Source: Psychrobacter sp. LV10R520-6 (GTDB taxonomy: Bacteria > Pseudomonadota > Gammaproteobacteria > Pseudomonadales > Moraxellaceae). Taken from it: DNA of 64,000 nucleotides. Of the stretch, positions 21,196 through 29,766 are shown one piece after another (position 1 is the first letter of the stretch; every line of letters starts with the position of its first letter). A program made the position numbers and the translations under genes. Location: positions 1,302,001 to 1,366,000 of the forward strand of contig NZ_LT900024.1 of assembly GCF_900182925.1 (NCBI RefSeq). The letters are read 5' to 3'. Below the pieces are notes generated by a model. It had not been told where the DNA came from. It saw only the letters and a list, made by a program, of their open reading frames with translations, and did not search any database.

Positions 21196-21397
21196 ATGCA
21201 GGGTGCTCAAAACGTGGCTATTGATTTGTCACAAGAATTGCTCGTCAGTGAAGACGCAAAGAAAAGGGTTTGGCTTTCATATAATAGGCCTGAGTATTTT
21301 AAATGAGGCACGCTATAGCATTGAAGGCTGCGATAAAGTCATCAGTGCTATATCAGTACTTCTCGGTAAATTAAGCACTGCTACCCCATCAAATTAA
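21196..21397 (+). pseudogene. Frameshifted C-terminal fragment, perhaps of a PLP aminotransferase
   Basis: One frame from an ATG at 21196 reads SEDAKKRVWLSYNRPEYF before a stop. The neighbouring frame continues with NEARYSIEGCDKVISAISVL to a stop at 21397. Joined by a one-base shift, they resemble the last segment of a fold-type-I aminotransferase (MocR-like), but the match is by eye and short. The rest of the gene is absent. Confidence 0.3.
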
Positions 21398-21525
21398 GCG
21401 CCCACCAAGAATTTTAAAAAGCAGTGTGCTAAAAAATATAACCTAACTTGATAAGTAAGAATTTTGCAATTTCAAATAGTGTCCATCAAACAAGGGTTTT
21501 ATAGCCACTTATAGTTTTTAAATAT

Positions 21526-21568
21526 AAAAAGCAGCACTCTAGAATAGATTTCTAAGGTGCTGCTTTTT
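21526..21568. terminator. Bidirectional terminator below the Cys-rich gene
   Basis: A 12-bp stem (AAAAAGCAGCAC with GTGCTGCTTTTT) with a second inner pairing (TAGAA/TTCTA). T runs occur in both directions. It lies 45 bases past the stop of the leftward Cys-rich gene. Confidence 0.8.
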
Positions 21569-21612
21569 GGATTATTGTTAATAGTATAAGAAGTTACATG
21601 CTGTGAATTATA

Positions 21613-21765
21613 TTACGATTCGCTACACTGACAGCATTTCGAACACATATCACATTTTTTACAAGTTGCAGGACAGGTACAGTCACATTTCGGGCAAGGG
21701 CAGCTAGAATTATAATGTATTGAAGCTATCAATAAGTTCAGTTTATTTTTAGAAATGGCTTTCAT
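21613..21765 (-). CDS. Cys-rich, metallothionein-like small protein (50 residues)
   Basis: An ATG at 21765, preceded by AAGGA at an ideal six-base spacing, opens a 50-codon frame. After a 20-residue leader, the protein packs 11 cysteines into 26 residues: SCPCPKCDCTCPATC, then KKCDMCSKCCQCSES. CxC and CxxC spacing of this density is typical of metal-thiolate cluster proteins. It is not obviously the known bacterial BmtA/SmtA pattern, and the cluster has no histidine. It has its own terminator downstream, so it looks like a monocistronic gene. Metal storage or detoxification is inferred from composition only. Confidence 0.75.
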   Translation of the reverse strand: MKAISKNKLNLLIASIHYNSSCPCPKCDCTCPATCKKCDMCSKCCQCSES

Positions 21766-21934
21766 AATAGATCCTTATTCATGATAGATAATTCATTGTG
21801 GCAAGAATCAGTAAGGTACTCTGTCATTTTATTGTCAATTTAATAGCTTAGTTAGTTAATTGTTCTCTGACCTAAGAACTAATAAATAGTGAATTATATC
21901 CAAGTGGACTACTCCGATTATTTATCACCTTACC

Positions 21935-23341
21935 TTAAGACGCGACAGCTTTTAGATAGCGACTTACCCCCGCAACTACTGTCTGTTCAATCACTCTATC
22001 ATCGCCCAACATCATCAGCACAAATAGACGCTTATCAAGCGAGTTGGTCTGCGTCATACGGCGCTCAAGTAATTCAGTAGCTGCCATGTCTATAACCACA
22101 AAATCCGCTTCCTTGTTAGGCATAAAGTTACCTATTTTTTTATCTAATAATAACGACTGGGCATTGCCCAAAGTAATCTGATATAGCCCTTGATGAGCGG
22201 GTAACGGATTGCTTTGTAATTGCTGGACTTTATACGCCTCTGACAAGGTGGTCAGCATCGATAGACTGGTTCCCGCCCCCACATCAGTAGCAATACTCAC
22301 ACCGGTGTAGCTTAAGGTTTTGGACAAGTCAAACAGCCCACTACCCAAAAATAAATTGGACGTTGGGCAATGCGCTATTTGTGTGCCGGTCTCGCGCAGC
22401 CTTTCGTACTCTGAAGTCTCAAGGTAGATGCCATGCGCCAAAGTTGTACGCCGACCAAGTAGCCCCATATCTTCATAGACATCCAAATACCCTTTATGAT
22501 TGGGATAAAGCTCGCGCACAAAAGCGATCTCATCACGATTTTCTGCCAAATGCGTTTGCAAATAGACGCTGTCGTAACTGGCATATAACTCGCCGGTTAG
22601 TCGCAGCTGCTTTGGAGTCGACGTAATGGCAAATCTTGGCGTAATGGCCACATGCTGACGTCCGCGCTCATGCCATTTATCGATGATATCTTGGGTGTCA
22701 CGAATGCCCTGTTCAGCAGGAACACACAAATGCGCAGGCGCGTTTTGATCCATCAGTACATTTCCCGTAATCATACGGGTATTTAAGCGCTGGCTTTCAG
22801 TAAAAAACGACTCCACTGATTGCGGATGACTGGTTGAAAACACCAAGGCGCTGGTCGTACCATTGGCAAGCAACTGATTTAAAAAGAACTTTGCGGTGTC
22901 ATGCGCAACCTTTGGATCACCAAAATTGGCCTCAGTGACAAAGGTATAATTATTGAGCCAATCAAGCAGCTGCTCACCGAAAGCGGCGATCATATCTATC
23001 TGCGGATAGTGTACATGGGTGTCAATAAATCCTGGCATGATAAGCTTATGCTGATAGTCATGAATCTGTACCGGTTCTCGACCCTCTTCGGCAGCTGTAC
23101 TGGCGTAATCTGCTAGCACTGCCTTACTACTACCATAATCTACAATAAGACCCGTCGTATCATCGACGACCAGTGCGCCATCGGCAATGTATTCAGGATA
23201 TACTTTCACGCCTGCGATGACAGGCATTAGTGAAATGCTTTTATCAACCGTCGTAGTTTTTGATGAGCGCTCAGCCCTATCCTCAAGGTCATCTTCGGTC
23301 AGATAATGCAATAACTGAGCTTGGTAAATATGTAGGGTCAT
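21935..23341 (-). CDS. guaD: Guanine deaminase
   Basis: Zinc amidohydrolase that converts guanine to xanthine and ammonia. The 468-residue protein has the metal-binding MPGFIDTHVHYPQID, HLAENRDEI, TLAHGIYL, HCPTSNLFLGSGLF and the catalytic Asp in ATDVGAGTS, in the usual order. A roughly 25-residue polar insertion (LEDRAERSSKTTT) lies near the N-terminus. The ATG at 23341 has only a weak ribosome site. It is last in the leftward purine cluster, 193 bp after xdhC, with a short shared repeat in that gap. Its product feeds xanthine dehydrogenase. Confidence 0.95.
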   Translation of the reverse strand: MTLHIYQAQLLHYLTEDDLEDRAERSSKTTTVDKSISLMPVIAGVKVYPEYIADGALVVDDTTGLIVDYGSSKAVLADYASTAAEEGREPVQIHDYQHKLIMPGFIDTHVHYPQIDMIAAFGEQLLDWLNNYTFVTEANFGDPKVAHDTAKFFLNQLLANGTTSALVFSTSHPQSVESFFTESQRLNTRMITGNVLMDQNAPAHLCVPAEQGIRDTQDIIDKWHERGRQHVAITPRFAITSTPKQLRLTGELYASYDSVYLQTHLAENRDEIAFVRELYPNHKGYLDVYEDMGLLGRRTTLAHGIYLETSEYERLRETGTQIAHCPTSNLFLGSGLFDLSKTLSYTGVSIATDVGAGTSLSMLTTLSEAYKVQQLQSNPLPAHQGLYQITLGNAQSLLLDKKIGNFMPNKEADFVVIDMAATELLERRMTQTNSLDKRLFVLMMLGDDRVIEQTVVAGVSRYLKAVAS

Positions 23342-23374
23342 TTATAGGTCTCGTATTGATTGGTAATGTAGTGA

Positions 23375-23480
23375 ATACTAAATAAAATAGATACAACACC
23401 TCAACTCGCAAGGCTGGCAGGTCTTTCTCGCTTGCTATGCAGCTGCGCCACTTTTCGATGCTTCAAAATTCCCCACAACC
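23375..23480. repeat. Diverged copy of a purine-cluster intergenic repeat (copy 1)
   Basis: Begins TACTAAATAAAATAGATAC and continues with a CTTGCTATGCAGCTGCGCCAC and GCTTCAAAATTCCCC pattern. The same order of blocks occurs at 27262-27370 between xdhB and xdhA. The middle is poorly conserved. It could be a REP-like palindromic element. Confidence 0.45.
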
Positions 23481-23534
23481 ACGCTCGCTGTAGCGCCTTT
23501 AGAGTAGACCAACGTTGAATTAGAAGACAGTGGG

Positions 23535-24617
23535 TTATGACTGATGATAATTCTGCAAAATTTGAGAGGCAATAGATACGGCAACGGCCATCGGCTCTTT
23601 ACCACCGATCGGCAGTCCGATTGGCATGGTCAATTTATCGACTATATGCTCACTATAACCACGATGAAGCAGACGGTCTTTAAAACGTTTTGCTTTGGTT
23701 ACTGAGCCAATACAACCAATATAGGGTATTGAGACTCGTGGATTGTCGCTGTCTGTTATAGCGTTATCGTTATCCAAATCGTTATCCAAATTGCTAGCTA
23801 AGATATTGTTATCTAAAATCACATCTACAGACGCACGTACCAGTTCAAAATCGACACCGTGGTCATGGGTCATGATAAGAATAAAACGCTGAGTGCCTGA
23901 GCAAGGTGAAGAATTTTGAGAGTTATTAGTGATAAACGGAAGAATAAAATCAACAGGTTCATCACTAACATGCGGACGAATATGCGCAGGAAGTTGATAA
24001 AGAACAGGTTTCTTTAAATTTAAAGTGGGTTGATCGGTTTGATTCGATGTATCTAATAAATAAGGCTCAAACATCTCAGCGCGACTGTCGACCCAGTCCA
24101 CTTGGCAAGGCAATTCAGCAAGTACAGTCATCAAAGCCGCTGCCACATGCCCTGCCCCAAATACCAATATCGATAGCGGGGGTGTCACATTAAAGCACTC
24201 AAACATGACGGTGACACTACCCCCACAGCACTGTGCCAACTTGGCACCAAGGGGATAATGCTTGGTGTAAACCGTATCGCGGCGTACTGCTTTGGCTGAC
24301 TTCGATTCCATTTCGCTGTTGAGGTTTTTTTTAGAAATCTTTTCTTTTTTAGAGCTCTTTGATGCGGTTGCCTCTATCTCACCATTGAGTAATTGCCGCG
24401 CAGTAGTCATAACGTCATGCTCAAGCCCGCCGCCGCCCAGCGTGTCACAACAGCTATCAACAGTGATAACCATTTTGGCCTGTAACGCTCGGGGCGCTGA
24501 GCCATTGACCGCGACAACAGTCGCCAAAACGTGCGCAATACCTTGCTGCTGGTATTGCGCTAGACCGTCATACCAACGTGTGGGCGGCATTGTCGAAGCT
24601 GATGATGAATCATTCAC
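23535..24617 (-). CDS. xdhC: Xanthine dehydrogenase accessory protein XdhC
   Basis: Chaperone that carries and delivers the molybdenum cofactor to XdhB and promotes its sulfuration. The 360-residue protein has the XdhC pattern: an N-terminal domain (AHVLATVVAVNGSAPRA), a Rossmann domain with SILVFGAGHVAAALM, a THDHGVDFELV motif and the closing IGGKEPMAVAVSIASQIL. A Lys/Ser-rich insertion (about residues 80-105) separates the domains. The GTG at 24617 overlaps the end of xdhB by eight bases, so translation is probably coupled. Confidence 0.93.
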   Translation of the reverse strand: MNDSSSASTMPPTRWYDGLAQYQQQGIAHVLATVVAVNGSAPRALQAKMVITVDSCCDTLGGGGLEHDVMTTARQLLNGEIEATASKSSKKEKISKKNLNSEMESKSAKAVRRDTVYTKHYPLGAKLAQCCGGSVTVMFECFNVTPPLSILVFGAGHVAAALMTVLAELPCQVDWVDSRAEMFEPYLLDTSNQTDQPTLNLKKPVLYQLPAHIRPHVSDEPVDFILPFITNNSQNSSPCSGTQRFILIMTHDHGVDFELVRASVDVILDNNILASNLDNDLDNDNAITDSDNPRVSIPYIGCIGSVTKAKRFKDRLLHRGYSEHIVDKLTMPIGLPIGGKEPMAVAVSIASQILQNYHQS

Positions 24618-27180
24618 TGTGTGCAGGCCCTCTAGCCGTTGACACGTTAGGATGTTCTATCGCTTCAGGCTGGTCGTCCGTTAATTTACCTTCGACCTCT
24701 GGCGGATTGATATCTTTACCATGAGGCACTTGCTGCGGCATCACTCGATCATCATCAATACCACAATCATCATCAACCGGAGTCAAGCTATCAATAGTGT
24801 CAGCGTCTACCTTAATGTTAATTTCCCATTCTTGCCCTTGCATGCGCATCACCGCTTTTAGCACGGCTTCTGGGGTCGCAGGCATGGTAAGCTCTGGGTT
24901 TTTCTTATAATGACCCAAGCTTGCTACCGCATTATTAATAGCGCACCAGACGCTAGCGGCTAACATCAATGGCGGCTCACCCACTGCTTTAGAATTGTAA
25001 ATCGTCTGCTCTTCATTTTTACGCTCAAACAGTTTAACCTGCCACTGCTTCGGCAAATCGTGAGCGGTAGGAATCTTATAATTGGCTGCACTATTGGATG
25101 CTAAATTTCCCTTTTTATCCCAAGTAAGTTCTTCAGCCGTGAGCCAACCCATGCCTTGAATGAAGCCCCCTTCAATCTGACCGATATCAATGGCAGGATT
25201 AATCGACTGCCCCACATCGTGTAAAATATCACAGCGCAGTACCTTGTACTCACCCGTCAAAGTATCAATCTCAACTTCAGCGCAAGCCGCACCCAATGCA
25301 AAGTAAAAGAACGGTCGACCCCAAGCTTTGGAGCGGTCATAAAATATCTTCGGTGTTTTATAATAACCGGTAGAAGACAGACTGATACGATGCTGATAAG
25401 CCAACTGAACCATCTCAGCAAAGGTGACATTTTCTTTATCACCGATATAAACATGATTACGCTCAAACCGTATATCCTCTTGTGCAACCTCAAAATGCTC
25501 AGCAGCAAACTCGACTATGCGCCCCTTAATCGTTAGACAGGCGTTTTGCGCCGCTTTACCGTTGATATCCGTACCCGATGAGGCGGCAGTCGGTGAGGTA
25601 TTGGGTACTTTATCCGTCTGCGTTGCTGATACTTTAACGGTGTCTAAATCAACGTCGAATTCATTGGCGACGATTTGGGCAATTTTGATATATAACCCCT
25701 GCCCCATTTCCGTACCACCATGATTGAGGTGGATACTACCATCGGTATAAATATGTACTAGAGCGCCCCCCTGATTCAGCGTCTGCACTGTAAATGAGAT
25801 ACCAAACTTCACAGGCGTTAAAGCAAGACCAAGGCGCTTATCGCTACCTTCAGCTTCGGCTTGCTGATTGGCCTCCATAATTTGCTGGCGGCGCTTATCA
25901 TAATCACAATCTTCTGCCAGCGTATTGATGATAGTTGCCAAATCAAAATGCTCAATCGGCTGGCCGTAATGGGTGCTTTGACCATTTTGATACAGGTTAT
26001 TTAGACGCACTTGTAACGGGTCTTTTCCGAGAGTATAAGCGATATCGTCCATCATGTATTCAGCAGTGATCAGACCTTGCGGCCCGCCAAAACCTCGAAA
26101 AGCAGTGTTAGATACCGTGTGGGTCTTGCAACGATGTCCTGCGACATGGGCGGCAGGATAATAATAGCCATTATCACAGTGAAACATCGCTCTATCGACG
26201 ATAGCATCGGATAAGTCTGGTGCATAACCACACAATCCTGCCAACTGCATATCGACCCCAAGCACTTGGCCTGACTCATTCACACCGACTTCATAACGAT
26301 TGGCGAATTCGTGACGCTTGCCGGTCACTACCATGTCATCTTGCCGATCTAGACGCATACTGACTGGCACATTATAGCGTTTGGCGACGATACCGCACAG
26401 GCAGGCCCATGCTGCTGCTTGGGTCTCTTTACCACCAAAACCGCCGCCCATTCTGCGCACCACGGTATTGACTGCATGAAAGGGTAAATCTACCACTTCA
26501 GCGACCAGCTGCTGCACTTCACTCGGATGCTGCGATGAGGTATAGACCTCTAACCCGCCATCATCACAAGGCACTACGTACGACACTTGACCCTCAAGAT
26601 AAAAGTGTTCTTGGCCCAGCATATGAATGTGCCCTTGGATGCGAACAGGTGCACCTTCAAGCGCAGCCTCAGTATCGCCACGCTGCATAGTATGGCTGGG
26701 ACGAACAAAAGAATCCTGTTCTAACGCTTCATCAACACTAAGCACTGCTGGTAATATCTCATATTCTACAATGGCTTTGAGCACCGCTTTTTTTGCGGCA
26801 CGGTGATTGGTGGCTACCACCACAAATAGCGTCTGACCTGCATACTCCGTGATTTCATCCACCATTAAGGGCTCACCGTCAAACACCGCACCGATATCGG
26901 TCTTGGCAGGCAAGTCTTTAAAACTTAAAACATCCACCACTCCGTCGGCATTTCTCACCGCACTCAGGTCCATACTCAATACGCGTGCATGAGCATGATT
27001 GCTTTTACCCACTGCTAGATGCAAAGTTTCTTGCGGCTTTAAGATATCATCCACATAAGTTGCCGTCCCCATGACATGACTGATCGCACTGTCATGCTTG
27101 GCTGAAGTACCGATTTTATTTTTGGCTGGACGTACTCGGCGGATGCTGTAGCTGTCAAATAACGAAGATTCATGGCTCAT
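24610..27180 (-). CDS. xdhB: Xanthine dehydrogenase, molybdopterin-binding subunit
   Basis: Large catalytic subunit that oxidises hypoxanthine and xanthine to urate. The 856-residue protein has VVRRMGGGFGGKETQAAAWAC (cofactor loop), RGFGGPQGL with the substrate Arg, TEMGQGLYIKIAQ, and the catalytic Glu in AVGEPPLMLAASVWCAI. The family normally ends soon after the GEPP region, but here a polar 60-residue tail (VDDDCGIDDDR and following) is added. GAGAG stands seven bases before the ATG. It sits between xdhA and xdhC on the minus strand. Confidence 0.96.
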   Translation of the reverse strand: MSHESSLFDSYSIRRVRPAKNKIGTSAKHDSAISHVMGTATYVDDILKPQETLHLAVGKSNHAHARVLSMDLSAVRNADGVVDVLSFKDLPAKTDIGAVFDGEPLMVDEITEYAGQTLFVVVATNHRAAKKAVLKAIVEYEILPAVLSVDEALEQDSFVRPSHTMQRGDTEAALEGAPVRIQGHIHMLGQEHFYLEGQVSYVVPCDDGGLEVYTSSQHPSEVQQLVAEVVDLPFHAVNTVVRRMGGGFGGKETQAAAWACLCGIVAKRYNVPVSMRLDRQDDMVVTGKRHEFANRYEVGVNESGQVLGVDMQLAGLCGYAPDLSDAIVDRAMFHCDNGYYYPAAHVAGHRCKTHTVSNTAFRGFGGPQGLITAEYMMDDIAYTLGKDPLQVRLNNLYQNGQSTHYGQPIEHFDLATIINTLAEDCDYDKRRQQIMEANQQAEAEGSDKRLGLALTPVKFGISFTVQTLNQGGALVHIYTDGSIHLNHGGTEMGQGLYIKIAQIVANEFDVDLDTVKVSATQTDKVPNTSPTAASSGTDINGKAAQNACLTIKGRIVEFAAEHFEVAQEDIRFERNHVYIGDKENVTFAEMVQLAYQHRISLSSTGYYKTPKIFYDRSKAWGRPFFYFALGAACAEVEIDTLTGEYKVLRCDILHDVGQSINPAIDIGQIEGGFIQGMGWLTAEELTWDKKGNLASNSAANYKIPTAHDLPKQWQVKLFERKNEEQTIYNSKAVGEPPLMLAASVWCAINNAVASLGHYKKNPELTMPATPEAVLKAVMRMQGQEWEINIKVDADTIDSLTPVDDDCGIDDDRVMPQQVPHGKDINPPEVEGKLTDDQPEAIEHPNVSTARGPAHSE

Positions 27181-27261
27181 AGTGGCGCTCTCTTTTATTG
27201 ATGCTCTTTTATTTTAATAAGATTTGTGCTGTAGCAACTTTATAGTTGGCAAATCATAATT

Positions 27262-27370
27262 AGTACTAAATAAAATGGATGCCAATAAATTTTCGTATAG
27301 CAGGTAAAAATTTTTCTAGCTTACTGTGTGACTGCGTCACTCCAGAGGCTTCGAAAATTTCTCCCAGCCA
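27262..27370. repeat. Diverged copy of a purine-cluster intergenic repeat (copy 2)
   Basis: Begins TACTAAATAAAATGGATGCC and contains the dyad GTGACTGCGTCAC. Outside the dyad is an imperfect inverted pair (AAATTTTTCTAGCTT with AGGCTTCGAAAATTT), so the transcript could form a long imperfect hairpin. It is related block by block to 23375-23480. Confidence 0.5.
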
Positions 27371-27405
27371 TACTGACTTTTTTAAAGTGACTAAACTGTA
27401 GCCTG

Positions 27406-29160
27406 TTAGGCCTTCTCAGTTTGCAAATTTCTTACTAATTTCTTGCCACACTTAATCAATAAACGCTGTACCACATGCAAGCGATATTCACGACTGGCTC
27501 TAACATCCGTTAATGGTGAAACGTCTAGAGGTAGCGCTTGTGCCGCCTTCTCAAAACTTGCAACTTCGATAGGTTGGTTGGTAATCACTTTCTGACAATG
27601 TGCCGCTAATAAGGGTATCGCTGCCATACCGCCTAGACCGAATCTTGCTTGATTAATGGTTGTACCATCCGCTGAGAGTTCTATTTTTGCCGCGACTAGA
27701 CAGGCAGAAATATCATCTTCGTAACGCTTACTAATCTTGTGAATAAATAAATGCTGATTATCCTGCATAAGTGGAATATGAATAGCGACCACATAACTGC
27801 CGGCTCGCAGCTTAGTCTTTTTATAATCTAGGAAAAACTCTGATAAAGGTATTATTTCGTCAGTACAAGACTGTTCGTTACGGTCACTGTCACCGTTAGC
27901 CTTGCTATTAGTATCAGGGCCGCAATGACGCAAATGAATACGCGCTTCCAATGCCAGTAAAATCGGCGGTAAATCACCGATTGGAGAGGCATTGGCAACG
28001 TTGCCACCAATGGTACCCATGTTACGGATTTGCGGGGAGGCAATACGCTCGAACAGCTGAGCAAATTCAGGAAAATACTGTTCAAGTACCGGTAGCATTC
28101 CCTTATAGCTCATGCCAGCCCCAAACACCAAATCCTGCCCCACCGTTTGAACTGCTGCTTGCTTAGCATCACTGTCAGTGGACTCATCTACATCGGACAG
28201 CGACCAAGATTTCAGCTCCTCAATAGCCGACAGCTGAATAATCACTTCATGATCGACCAAGTGCTGAGTCACGCTCAATCCCAAGTCCGTGCCACCTGCC
28301 CAAATAGTCGCTTTTGGATTCGCAGCTAGAACCTGATTAAGTTCCTCAATAGATTGTGGAATAAATAGTTTCCGCGATCCTTCAGTAAGCGCAGGTTCTA
28401 TAGATGCGGTTGATGACTCTTTCGTGCTTATCTTATTATTCGTGTCAGTACTTATACTTGTGTCAGCACTTATATTGGTACTTATATTGGTACTGCTATT
28501 GCTACTTGCCATCGCATCAGTAGCTAAGTTTATGGTTAGATCTTTCACTGCCGTCTGATTGGCTTCTCTTTGCTGACCAATTCCCTCCATCGCCAGACCT
28601 GCCTCAATGATAGGTCGATAACCAGTACATCGGCACAGATTGCCTGATATTGAGGCAACGATTTCATCATAACTTAGGTCGTCATAACTTAAATTATTCT
28701 CGCTTGGCTCATTCAGCCCTTTTTGTACACGATTATTTTCATAAACGCTTGCTAGCGACATGACAAACCCAGGCGTACAAAAGCCGCACTGCGAACCATG
28801 ACACTCAACCATCGCTTGCTGTGCCGGATGCAATAGCGCACGCTCTGGGTGATTCTCAGGATTGTCTGCCAGATAAGAAGCCGTCATAAGATGATGACCA
28901 TCCATCAACGACAATAGAGTAATACAAGAATTCAACGTATAGAAAGGTTCTATGCTATTGCTAGCGTTGCTACTAGAGCTATCAGTAGCGTTAACAGGTA
29001 AGCGTTGCGCCATAATAGTACAAGCACCGCAATCCCCACTGCCACAACCTTCTTTGGTATCCGTTTGACGCACGTGTAAGCGTAGGTACTCAAGCACCGT
29101 CGTATTAGGGTTGAGGTGGGTTAGCTCGTGGCGCTTTCCGTTCAGATAGAAATTTATCAT
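27406..29160 (-). CDS. xdhA: Xanthine dehydrogenase, iron-sulfur and FAD subunit
   Basis: Electron-transfer subunit. Residues 1-90 form the plant-type [2Fe-2S] domain (GCGSGDCGACT). Residues about 115-200 form the second [2Fe-2S] domain (GSQCGFCTPGFVMS and SGNLCRCTGYRPI). The FAD-binding domain (IWAGGTDLGLSV, RNMGTIGGNVANASPIGDLPP) follows, then the CO-dehydrogenase-flavoprotein C-terminal domain. The linker between the iron-sulfur and FAD domains is a repetitive Ser/Thr/Asn stretch (SNSSTNISTNISADTSIST). It is the first gene of the purine cluster, so the operon promoter should lie upstream of 29160. Confidence 0.96.
   Translation of the reverse strand: MINFYLNGKRHELTHLNPNTTVLEYLRLHVRQTDTKEGCGSGDCGACTIMAQRLPVNATDSSSSNASNSIEPFYTLNSCITLLSLMDGHHLMTASYLADNPENHPERALLHPAQQAMVECHGSQCGFCTPGFVMSLASVYENNRVQKGLNEPSENNLSYDDLSYDEIVASISGNLCRCTGYRPIIEAGLAMEGIGQQREANQTAVKDLTINLATDAMASSNSSTNISTNISADTSISTDTNNKISTKESSTASIEPALTEGSRKLFIPQSIEELNQVLAANPKATIWAGGTDLGLSVTQHLVDHEVIIQLSAIEELKSWSLSDVDESTDSDAKQAAVQTVGQDLVFGAGMSYKGMLPVLEQYFPEFAQLFERIASPQIRNMGTIGGNVANASPIGDLPPILLALEARIHLRHCGPDTNSKANGDSDRNEQSCTDEIIPLSEFFLDYKKTKLRAGSYVVAIHIPLMQDNQHLFIHKISKRYEDDISACLVAAKIELSADGTTINQARFGLGGMAAIPLLAAHCQKVITNQPIEVASFEKAAQALPLDVSPLTDVRASREYRLHVVQRLLIKCGKKLVRNLQTEKA
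28437..28506 (-). repeat. Degenerate short repeats encoding the XdhA linker
   Basis: The coding strand repeats variants of ACCAATATAAGTACC and ACAAGTATAAGTACTGAC, giving repeated Thr-Asn-Ile-Ser-Thr units between two folded domains. The array is imperfect and in frame. Confidence 0.55.
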
Positions 29161-29766
29161 AGCAAGACTCGGCTAAAGTAGAATAATAAGACGACACTTA
29201 ACGACATCTGAAAACTCAAATGGTTTTTGAAAGCTCAAACGGTTAGCGCTGGCTCTTAATAAAAAGTAGGAGTAAAGTTAGCAATCATAGGGACAGAGGG
29301 TATTATAAAGCAGTAAAGCGAGTAGCCCAAAAGCTAGGCTTATCATTTAGCTGATACATACACTCGGAACTATATTGTGATACTAAAATTTGTGATAAGA
29401 AAAATTTAAATATGATTAATCATCCTTGATTAATATGGCCGTAAATTGATGCATAGGCCGTTTTTTATAATACACACTACATAAAAAAGCGGTTCTAACT
29501 GAGTTATATTATTTGTTATCAGCGTTTACACAGCTCTCAAATAGTGCTTGGACAGTGTTAAAAAACACTTAAGAGATTTTAAAAGTTGAAAGTTTCAAGT
29601 CAACTGACACTTGACTATATGGTCAGCTATTAACATATTATCACTACTTCTATTCACTTTACAACTTTTAAAAAAGAACAATAGCGATGATTAAACCAAA
29701 TGAGTTTGATAAAAAAATAGATTTAACTTAGACGCTCATAGCTACATTTTTGATTTGCGGTATTGG
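29161..29766. other. Upstream region of the xdh operon
   Basis: About 600 AT-rich bases with no supported gene. The 29586-29625 part is rich in dyads: TTGAAAGTTTCAA, then GTCAA...TTGAC, then TGACTATATGGTCA. These are the best candidates for an operator, but they lie about 430 bases before xdhA, closer to the end of the CitE-like gene. Confidence 0.45.
29586..29625. promoter_or_regulatory. Cluster of dyads upstream of the xdh operon
   Basis: A perfect 13-bp palindrome TTGAAAGTTTCAA (29586-29598) is followed by GTCAA and TTGAC arms facing each other, and TGAC-6-GTCA (29612-29625). No binding protein is identified. It could also be an RNA structure below the CitE-like gene. Confidence 0.35.

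Larger units (their letters stand above)
21153..21612. other. Intergenic region with a gene remnant and a terminator
   Basis: Holds the coding remnant at 21196-21397 and the bidirectional terminator at 21526-21568. I see nothing else. Confidence 0.5.
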
